Position numbers and translations under genes: made by a program. Source: an uncultured bacterium (GTDB lineage Bacteria > Cyanobacteriota > Vampirovibrionia > Gastranaerophilales > Gastranaerophilaceae). From it: 11,760 bases of DNA. Of the stretch, positions 1-5,564 are shown piece after piece. Within the stretch, counting starts at the first letter, position 1, and each line of letters begins with the position of its first letter. The notes under the pieces were generated by a model, which saw nothing but the letters and a program-made list of their open reading frames with translations, was not told the origin of the DNA and did no database searches. The stretch is from NCBI GenBank assembly GCA_902772945.1, contig CACYCU010000113.1:1-11760 (forward strand), given 5' to 3'.

Positions 1-312
1 AGCTGAAGTTACAACTTTTTTAATATTTTCAATATCAAAGTTATCAAGTTCAATTGCATCTGCACCAAGTTCTACAGCTTTCACAAGTTCTGAAGGAACA
101 ATTGAAGATACGAAAATTGGCATATCAGTCATTTCTCTGATTTCAGAGATAATTTCAGGTTTTGCACAAATATCAACGGCTGAAGCTCCTGCTTGTTCTG
201 CTGAAGTTACCACTTTTTTAATGTTTTCGATATCATAATTATCGATACCTGCAATAATTTTTACTGCTCTCTTTTCTGTTAAGTGTTGTCTAAATAAATC
301 AATTCTGCTCAT
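1..312 (-). CDS. ycf23: Ycf23-family (DUF561) TIM-barrel-like protein, 5' part only
   Basis: The reverse strand reads 104 codons from the ATG at 312-310 to the window edge without a stop, beginning MSRIDLFRQHLTEKRAVKII. The pattern AGIDNYDIENIKKV, then AGASAVDICAKPE, then MPIFVSSIVPSELVKAVELGADAIE matches the N-terminal half of Ycf23/DUF561, a family of about 250 residues conserved in cyanobacteria and plastids. It resembles a TIM-barrel phosphate-binding enzyme, but I know of no established reaction. The start is supported by AAGGA seven nt upstream. Oddity: residues 24-38 (DNYDIENIKKVVTSA) recur almost unchanged at residues 90-104, exactly where the window ends. Family and start are fairly sure; the function is unknown. 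Confidence 0.8.
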   Translation of the reverse strand, partial: MSRIDLFRQHLTEKRAVKIIAGIDNYDIENIKKVVTSAEQAGASAVDICAKPEIISEIREMTDMPIFVSSIVPSELVKAVELGADAIELDNFDIENIKKVVTSA

Positions 313-343
313 AATAATATCCTTTCAAATAATAACTGTTTGA

Positions 344-372
344 ATTATACATTAAAATTGTAATAAATACAA
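344..372 (-). promoter_or_regulatory. Probable ycf23 promoter
   Basis: On the minus strand a perfect TATAAT (344-349) lies 17 bp downstream of TTGTAT (367-372, weak -35). Transcription would begin near 337, giving a leader of about 25 nt that contains the AAGGA site of ycf23. Confidence 0.5.
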
Positions 373-429
373 TAACTAATATAAAAATAAATTTCTTGGG
401 GAATGAAATATATTTCTTTATTCAAATAA

Positions 430-435
430 TATAAT
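430..435 (+). promoter_or_regulatory. Possible -10 box for the protease gene
   Basis: A perfect TATAAT on the plus strand lies just before the inverted repeat at 435-483. No convincing -35 box sits 16-18 bp upstream. If used, the transcript would begin inside the repeat and carry its hairpin in the 5' UTR. Confidence 0.3.
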
Positions 436-483
436 TGTCATCCTGAAAAATATTTCATGGGATTCTTCGCTTTGGGATGACAA
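435..483. repeat. Intergenic inverted repeat, TTGTCATCC...GGATGACAA
   Basis: Perfect 9-bp arms (435-443 and 475-483) enclose 31 nt that contain a second small inverted repeat (TGAAA AATA TTTCA, 444-457). Small intergenic repeats with TGTCATCC/GGATGACA ends are dispersed in many bacterial genomes as REP- or MITE-like elements, and this looks like one copy. Only one copy is visible here, so its dispersed nature is an inference. It sits 24 bp before the protease start codon. Confidence 0.5.
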
Positions 484-507
484 CCAAAAAATTTTTATTG
501 GAGATTT

Positions 508-1197
508 ATGATAAAAAAAATATTTTTTGTTTTAACGTTTTTAGTATTACCTGCATATTCGCAAACTTTTAATCAAGATGAAATGATAAACATTACCGTT
601 TACGAAAAAATCAACCCTGCAATTGTCGCAATAGAAGCTGATTTAGAAGATGGATTTTCTGCGGGAACAGGATGTATTGTCAGAAGTGACGGAATAATTT
701 TGACCGGTTCACATGTGGTTGATGATGCTCAAAATATTGAAGTAACAACAGCAAACGGTAAAAATTACAAAGCTTTTTTAATAGCTCAAATGGGAAAAAA
801 TAAGGATCTGGCATTATTAAAGATTGAACCAAAAGAAAAATTAAGAACGATATCCTTTGGAGATTCAGAACAGGTAAAAGTCGGACAAAAGGTCCTTGCA
901 ATCGGCAACCCATTCGGCTTTTCGGGGACACTCACTTCAGGTATAGTTTCAAGAATAGATTATACAAAAGGCAGAATCCAAACTGATGCCGCGATAAACC
1001 CCGGTTGTTCAGGCGGTCCGCTCGTAAATTCTCAAGGAGAAGTTATCGGAATCTCTCAATCTATATTTAATCCCGACAATAACATGTCAAATATTGGCAT
1101 AGGATTCGCTATACCGGTTAATGAAGCAAAAAAATTTATTCAAACAACAAACTTAAATGAACTTATTGCAAAACAAAATTACAATCAAAAAAAATAA
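508..1197 (+). CDS. Exported trypsin-like (S1C, HtrA/Deg-type) serine protease without PDZ domain
   Basis: This 229-residue protein opens with a signal peptide (KK, hydrophobic 5-15, likely cut after AYS-18) and is a single trypsin-fold domain. The catalytic triad is visible: His69 in LTGSHVVDDA, Asp100 in NKDLALLKI and Ser168 in NPGCSGGPLVN, with the HtrA-type segment AIGNPFGFSGTLTSGIVS at 131-149. HtrA proteins normally continue into one or two PDZ domains; here the chain ends about 25 residues after the protease core. A role in degrading or processing envelope or secreted proteins is inferred. The usual GNSGG around the nucleophile is GCSGG. The start is supported by TTGGAG four nt upstream of the ATG. 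It lies 36 nt before the permease gene and may share its transcript. Confidence 0.88.
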   Translation: MIKKIFFVLTFLVLPAYSQTFNQDEMINITVYEKINPAIVAIEADLEDGFSAGTGCIVRSDGIILTGSHVVDDAQNIEVTTANGKNYKAFLIAQMGKNKDLALLKIEPKEKLRTISFGDSEQVKVGQKVLAIGNPFGFSGTLTSGIVSRIDYTKGRIQTDAAINPGCSGGPLVNSQGEVIGISQSIFNPDNNMSNIGIGFAIPVNEAKKFIQTTNLNELIAKQNYNQKK

Positions 1198-1227
1198 TTG
1201 TCCTTAAGATTAACTTTATGATATAAA
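1198..1227 (+). promoter_or_regulatory. Possible promoter giving a leaderless mlaE mRNA
   Basis: TTGTCC (1198-1203), an 18-bp spacer and TATAAA (1222-1227) end only six nt before the ATG at 1234. Transcription would therefore start at about the A of the start codon. The absence of a Shine-Dalgarno sequence before this ATG fits, but the -35 is weak and read-through from the protease gene is equally possible. Confidence 0.35.
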
Positions 1228-1233
1228 TAAATT

Positions 1234-1965
1234 ATGTTAGAATTCTTAGGATTATGCGTTCAAAATTTAATTAAAAGCATAAAATATCTGTTTAGAGTCA
1301 GATTTTCTGCTGTTTTGACACAAGCTGCAGCAATAAGCTATGATTCTTTACCAATTTCATTAATTATTGCTTTTATTGCAGCAGCAGTTATTGCTATACA
1401 GGTTTCGAAACAATTTTTAATGAGTGGTGCCGAAACATATATCGGCGGAACAATAGCTATAGTCATGATTAGAGAAATAGCTCCAGGCTTTGCAGCTTTG
1501 GCAATAGGTGCAAGAGCCGGCACTGCGATTTCTGCAGAAATTGCAAATATGCAAGTTACAAGTCAGGTCGATGCTCTAAAAACCCTAAAAGTTGACCCAA
1601 TAGGATATTATTTTACGCCAAGAATTTTAGCTGCTGCTATCACTGTTCCTATGGTTGTTTTGCTTGCTGAATTTGTGGGAATTACAGGCGGTATGTTAGT
1701 GTCCAGCTTAACAATAAATCTTCATCCTGCAAGATACCTACATTCCGCTTGGTTATGGATGTCTACAAAAGATATATATATAAGCTTATTTAAAGGAGTT
1801 ATCTTTGGAGCTCTTATGGCTCTTGTTTGTGCAACAAGGGGATATCAAACACACGGCGGAGCTAAAGATGTCGGCATATCGACAACACAAGCCGCCATAC
1901 TTTCAACCATTTACTTACTTGTTGCTGACTTTTTAATTGATTTGGTATTTTACATTATTAAATAA
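1234..1965 (+). CDS. mlaE: MlaE/Ycf63/TGD1-family ABC transporter permease
   Basis: An integral membrane protein of 243 residues, slightly shorter than the usual 250-260. Hydrophobic segments lie near residues 39-57, 66-100, 130-156, 184-203 and 218-242. The family signature follows the second block: IREIAPGFAALAIGARAGTA (79-98), then EIANMQVTSQVDALKTLKVDP (102-122), matching the E-I-x-x-M-x-V-x-x-Q-x-D-A-L consensus. Near the C-terminus GAKDVGISTTQAA (209-221) matches the second conserved block. Such permeases pair with an MlaF-type ATPase and an MCE-domain protein to move phospholipids between membranes; neither partner is in this window. No Shine-Dalgarno is visible, and the start was chosen because MLEFLG is the first in-frame ATG and matches family N-termini. 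Confidence 0.88.
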   Translation: MLEFLGLCVQNLIKSIKYLFRVRFSAVLTQAAAISYDSLPISLIIAFIAAAVIAIQVSKQFLMSGAETYIGGTIAIVMIREIAPGFAALAIGARAGTAISAEIANMQVTSQVDALKTLKVDPIGYYFTPRILAAAITVPMVVLLAEFVGITGGMLVSSLTINLHPARYLHSAWLWMSTKDIYISLFKGVIFGALMALVCATRGYQTHGGAKDVGISTTQAAILSTIYLLVADFLIDLVFYIIK

Positions 1966-1967
1966 AC

Positions 1968-2011
1968 TCTGCACATCTTGCAGATTATATAAAGTATTTT
2001 TAATTAAAAAT
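1968..2011. terminator. Weak bidirectional terminator region between converging genes
   Basis: TCTGCA-CATCT-TGCAGA (1968-1984, six-bp stem) is followed by TTATATAAAG and by the 16-nt perfect palindrome ATTTTTAATTAAAAAT (1996-2011). Both lie in the short gap between the stop codons of mlaE (+) and the PilB-like gene (-). Neither has a long U-tract directly at the stem, so efficiency is doubtful. Confidence 0.4.
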
Positions 2012-2032
2012 TTACCACAATTTTTCAAGCAA

Positions 2033-3415
2033 TCATGCCAAATATTTTTGAACTGTTTCTTTACTAAACACTTCAATGCTGTCTTTTGAATGAATAAAAA
2101 TCATACAACTTATAATAGACTTCAGCGTTTCAAAATCCGAGAAAGACAATTTATATCTTAAATCTTCCATATTATTTGCTAAAAATTCCATAATAATTGT
2201 TTTATTGTCAAAAACCAGACTTGAAAAATAATCAAAAGAATCTTTTGTTTTAATTCCTTCCAAATAAATTATGTCAGGCGACTGAAATTCTATAAATCGT
2301 GAAGCTTTGTCCATATTAAAGCCCACATTCTCGTTTAACTCACATTGATGAACTTCTTTTAGATTATATTTTGCAATACTTTCCAAAGTCATAATATTTT
2401 TATTTTTATTTACAGCTTCAAGAAGAAGTGAATAGATAATATGAGTTTTTCCGCTTAGTGGAGAACCGCATACAATTATTATTCCCGGATTTTGAAGTGC
2501 AGATTTAATTACATTTAAATTTGATTCCGATTTTATAATATTATTCAATGGTTTGGGTGGTTTGTAAATTTTTAAAAATATTCTTTCACCCATAATTGTA
2601 GGAAAAGTTGAAATACTTGCAACAACAAGCATCTCATCAACCTTAAAATTCAATTTGCCAAGCTGAGGAACTTCACTTACGGCGGCATCAAGTTCGGCAA
2701 GATTTTTTAGCCTTGCTATGAATGATGATGTTAGCACAGAAGGTATATTTCCTTTATTTAATATTTCACCGTCTTTTTTGAAATTTACGGTAAAGCCGGA
2801 ATCTTCCCTCTGAAAAATCACTTCATGAACTTCCTCTAATATAGCCTGTTTTAAAATAGATCTTATTATTTTTTGAATATGATTGTCAGATAAATCTTCA
2901 CTATGTAATTCATCTCTCCAATCATAACCGGCATTTTTATCAGTATAAATTTCACCTACTATAATATCATCTTTATAAAGCTCATCAATTTTTCTCAATA
3001 TACTATCTTCTGAAGATACTACCGGTTCTATAGAGCATTCAGCTGTTTCAATAATTTTATCGATTGCAAACAAGTCCAAAGGATCTGCCATTGCTACAGT
3101 TAAGGTTTCTTCTATTTTAAACAAAGGAATTATTCTGTATTTGCGAGCATCATTTGAACTTATAAATTTCAAACATTTTTCATCTATCGCATAATCATCC
3201 AAATTTACATAAGGTATATGTAATTTTGCTTCCAAAAATTTCAAAATAGTATCTTCGGAAAGTGTTCCCGAATTTATTAAAGCCTTGCCAATATTGATAT
3301 TTTGAGCACTTGCAATTTCTTGAGCTTGTTCTAAAGTTTCATAAGCAACAAGACCGTCCCTGACAAGATCGTACTTTAATTTTTCTAAAGTTTTATTTGT
3401 AACTTGAGTTTCCAT
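2033..3415 (-). CDS. PilB/GspE-like protein with MshEN domain and degenerate ATPase domain
   Basis: A 460-residue protein. Residues about 20-145 form a GspE N-terminal (MshEN) domain: GKALINSGTLSEDTILKFLE, HIPYVNLDDY, RKYRIIPLF, VAMADPLDLFAID. Residues 175-440 follow the PilB/GspE ATPase layout, with ISTFPTIMGERIFLKI (268-283) well kept and a Walker A of GSPLSGKT (317-324). The catalytic parts have decayed. The Asp box (TIEDPVE in the family) reads TLESIAK, Walker B PDIIMVGEIRD reads PDIIYLEGIKT so the key glutamate is displaced, and the His box (STLHTNDA) reads EFLANNME. The zinc-binding CxxC pairs and C-terminal lobe are missing; true PilB has about 560 residues. It may bind nucleotide or c-di-GMP and act as a regulator. 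Its ATG follows the receiver's stop by one nt (TAGTATG) with no Shine-Dalgarno, implying coupled translation. Confidence 0.8.
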   Translation of the reverse strand: METQVTNKTLEKLKYDLVRDGLVAYETLEQAQEIASAQNINIGKALINSGTLSEDTILKFLEAKLHIPYVNLDDYAIDEKCLKFISSNDARKYRIIPLFKIEETLTVAMADPLDLFAIDKIIETAECSIEPVVSSEDSILRKIDELYKDDIIVGEIYTDKNAGYDWRDELHSEDLSDNHIQKIIRSILKQAILEEVHEVIFQREDSGFTVNFKKDGEILNKGNIPSVLTSSFIARLKNLAELDAAVSEVPQLGKLNFKVDEMLVVASISTFPTIMGERIFLKIYKPPKPLNNIIKSESNLNVIKSALQNPGIIIVCGSPLSGKTHIIYSLLLEAVNKNKNIMTLESIAKYNLKEVHQCELNENVGFNMDKASRFIEFQSPDIIYLEGIKTKDSFDYFSSLVFDNKTIIMEFLANNMEDLRYKLSFSDFETLKSIISCMIFIHSKDSIEVFSKETVQKYLA

Positions 3416-3416
3416 A

Positions 3417-3779
3417 CTATTTCAAATATTCTTCTACTTTTTTAACAACTTCATCCAATTCAAACGGTTTTGTAATATACTCATCTGCACCTGTTTCTTC
3501 TCCAATCAATTTATCTTCTTCTTGAGAACGTGCAGTTACCATCAATATCGGAATATTTTTATATTTAGAATCATATTTTAAGAGTCTGCTGATTTTATAA
3601 CCGTTTATTTTCGGCATCATTACATCGAGTATTATCAAATCAGGAGTTAACTCCTTGGCAAGACGCAAGCCATCTTCACCATTATCCGCAGTATAACAAG
3701 TATATTCTGCAGCCTCTAAAACAAATTTTAAACTTTCAACTATATCCTGTTCGTCATCAACTATTAATATCTTTTTCAT
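3417..3779 (-). CDS. CheY-like stand-alone response-regulator receiver
   Basis: A single receiver domain of 120 residues with every catalytic residue present: acidic pair Asp8-Asp9 in ILIVDDE, phospho-acceptor Asp52 in DLIILDVMMP, Thr82 in MVTAR and Lys104 in ITKPF. There is no output domain, so it should act by binding a partner. The start is the ATG at 3779 because AGAGG lies five nt upstream; an ATG six codons earlier (3797) overlaps the -10 box and lacks a site. It lies between a sensor kinase (68 nt upstream) and the PilB-like gene (1 nt downstream). The plausible circuit is kinase to receiver to ATPase-like effector, perhaps acting on type IV pili or secretion; this is inferred from gene order only. 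Confidence 0.9.
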   Translation of the reverse strand: MKKILIVDDEQDIVESLKFVLEAAEYTCYTADNGEDGLRLAKELTPDLIILDVMMPKINGYKISRLLKYDSKYKNIPILMVTARSQEEDKLIGEETGADEYITKPFELDEVVKKVEEYLK

Positions 3780-3795
3780 AAAAACCTCTACTGGC

Positions 3796-3804
3796 ATTAT
3801 AACA
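3796..3804 (-). promoter_or_regulatory. Extended -10 promoter in front of the receiver gene
   Basis: The minus strand carries TGTTATAAT, a perfect extended -10 element, 16 nt before the chosen ATG. No good -35 is present, as is common with extended -10 promoters. It would let the receiver and PilB-like genes be transcribed apart from the kinase. Confidence 0.5.
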
Positions 3805-3847
3805 TATTAGGAAAAGTCTTCCATTTTGTTAAAATTTTGTAAAATAC

Positions 3848-5515
3848 CTATGCGGGAATTATAAATGTAAACTTTGAGCCTTTATCAAGTTCACTGTCAC
3901 ACCAAATTGCACCTTTATGAGCTTCTAAAAGCTGCTTTGCAATAGGCAAGCCCAAACCTGTTCCGCCGACTTTTCGAGATAATGAGTTTTCTATTTGCGC
4001 AAATTTATCAAAAGCATGGCACAAGTCTTCCTGCGCGATTCCTATACCCTCATCTATTACATCAACTTCAATGTATCTATCCTGCAATAATTTTATTTCT
4101 TCCCTAAAAGATTCATTTATTATAATATCATTTTTACTTACGAGTTTTGATATTATCTTAATATTTTTACCTTCCGGAGTAAATTTTATTGCGTTTGAAA
4201 CCAGATTTGTAAGCACCTGTTCAAGTCTCTGTGCATCTGCATTAACATCAGGAAGATTATCTTCAACACATACCGCCAAATTTAAGCCTTTTGATTTTGC
4301 GACTTCAGACAAAGCTGTTTTTACATAATCAATAACAGTATTTATATTAGTCGGAGCAAACTTAAATTCCATCTTGCCGGCTTCAATTTTTGACAAATCA
4401 AGCAAATCATTAATTATACCCGATAATCTCTGAACATTTCTCATTGCCATAGACAAAAATTTATCTGCAGATTCTGTAACTTCACCGCATCTTCCGCTAA
4501 ACAATATGTCCAAAGAATTTTTTATAGAAGTTAAAGGGGTTCTCAATTCGTGTGAAACTATTGAAATAAATTCTGATTTTAAGCGTTCCAATTTTTCCAG
4601 TTTTAAATTTGTTTCTATAATCTCCTGATACAAAGTCGCACTTTTTAGTGGAAGCGCAACCTGCTGCGCTATTGTTTGGAAACAGGCCGAATCATCAGAT
4701 GAGAAATTTCCGTCTTTAAAAATCTCAACAAACCCAAATACATTTTCTGAAAGCTTTATCGGAGCAAACATATTATCATACTGAAATAAATTGAAGGTAA
4801 ATCGATTTGAATTATTTTTGACATGTTTGATAACTTTTAACTTATCAATTTCAATATTAAAGGGTTGCTTTTTCCCTTCAAATACTGAATTGTAGTTTAA
4901 TATAGCACGTAACTTTAGAGCAGAAATTAATTCATCAGACAATTCATAAAGAGAATCCAAAATTAGCACTGGTTCATTTTCGGTACATAAAGAAAAAGTG
5001 CAATTTAGGGAAAAGCTTAATGCTCTATCCATTCCTTCAGACATAATTTTAAGCAATTGAGATTTATCCAAAGTACCCGCAAATTGAGAACTGGTATTAT
5101 AAAGAGCGTTCAATCGGTATAAACTGTCGGCCAAATCCTTATTTGATGAAGATAACATCTCCAATGAATTTTTCATTCTTGTATTTACCGCTATTGTTGA
5201 TGTTATCAAATCCTCAGACATATCACTTGTTATAAAAGCATTTGCAAATTTTACAAATTCTTTATCCGCTGAATTTGAAGAAATTAACAAAATTATTATT
5301 GAATTTTCACAATGAAGTTTTATATTCTTTGAAACCGCCTTGATATTCTCAAAATTCTGATCAATTATAATTACATCCGGAGTATCAACGCTTATTATGT
5401 CATCTATTAGTGAAATGTCTGACAAATTGTAATATTCATAATGATTGTTAGAAAAAATTTCTTTAAACTTTTTTATATATTTTACATTCTCAGATATGAA
5501 TAAAATTTTAATCAT
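3848..5515 (-). CDS. Cytoplasmic hybrid-like sensor histidine kinase (pseudo-receiver, GAF-like, HisKA, HATPase)
   Basis: 555 residues with no membrane segment. Residues 1-110 look like a receiver: ILFISEN replaces IVDDE, the acceptor position Asp52 (PDVIIIDQN) is kept, but the acidic pair and the conserved Lys (ITSD in place of ITKP) are lost, so it is probably a pseudo-receiver. A helical linker (115-140) leads to a GAF-like region (about 140-295), then HisKA with His322 in VSHELRTPLTSIKNSLDIL and a full HATPase: N box NLVSNAIKFTPEG (437-449), G1 DEGIGI (488-493), F box and G2 GGTGLGL (517-523). The kinase core is complete and should autophosphorylate; the CheY-like receiver next downstream is the obvious partner. 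The start codon has no Shine-Dalgarno and lies in the loop of a 14-bp inverted repeat, 49 nt after rel. The signal sensed is unknown. Confidence 0.85.
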   Translation of the reverse strand: MIKILFISENVKYIKKFKEIFSNNHYEYYNLSDISLIDDIISVDTPDVIIIDQNFENIKAVSKNIKLHCENSIIILLISSNSADKEFVKFANAFITSDMSEDLITSTIAVNTRMKNSLEMLSSSNKDLADSLYRLNALYNTSSQFAGTLDKSQLLKIMSEGMDRALSFSLNCTFSLCTENEPVLILDSLYELSDELISALKLRAILNYNSVFEGKKQPFNIEIDKLKVIKHVKNNSNRFTFNLFQYDNMFAPIKLSENVFGFVEIFKDGNFSSDDSACFQTIAQQVALPLKSATLYQEIIETNLKLEKLERLKSEFISIVSHELRTPLTSIKNSLDILFSGRCGEVTESADKFLSMAMRNVQRLSGIINDLLDLSKIEAGKMEFKFAPTNINTVIDYVKTALSEVAKSKGLNLAVCVEDNLPDVNADAQRLEQVLTNLVSNAIKFTPEGKNIKIISKLVSKNDIIINESFREEIKLLQDRYIEVDVIDEGIGIAQEDLCHAFDKFAQIENSLSRKVGGTGLGLPIAKQLLEAHKGAIWCDSELDKGSKFTFIIPA

Positions 5516-5534
5516 ACTACAATTTTATTCATAT
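5494..5534 (-). promoter_or_regulatory. Inverted repeat with the kinase start codon in its loop, plus a 6-codon upstream frame
   Basis: ATATGAATAAAATT (minus strand, 5534-5521) and AATTTTATTCATAT (5507-5494) are perfect 14-bp arms around a 13-nt loop containing the kinase ATG (5515-5513). The upstream arm also starts a tiny frame, MNKIVV, whose TGA overlaps the kinase ATG as ATGA. This layout could control or couple kinase translation. The sequence is nearly all A/T, so chance is a real alternative. Confidence 0.4.
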
Positions 5535-5537
5535 AAC

Positions 5538-5555
5538 TCAATTTGGGCAAATTGA
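5538..5555. repeat. Perfect inverted repeat between rel and the kinase gene
   Basis: TCAATTTG-GG-CAAATTGA, an 8-bp perfect stem about 10 nt after the rel stop codon. No U-tract follows on the minus strand, so it is a poor terminator. It could be a processing site, mRNA stabiliser or operator. Confidence 0.35.
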
Positions 5556-5564
5556 TTAAAATAG

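Noticed and set aside
1338..1523. Reverse-strand open frame inside mlaE
   Set aside because: Antisense shadow of a clearly coding, conserved permease.
3780..3797. Longer receiver start (six extra codons)
   Set aside because: This ATG overlaps the -10 box and has no ribosome site, whereas AGAGG is five nt before the ATG at 3779 and the domain starts there.
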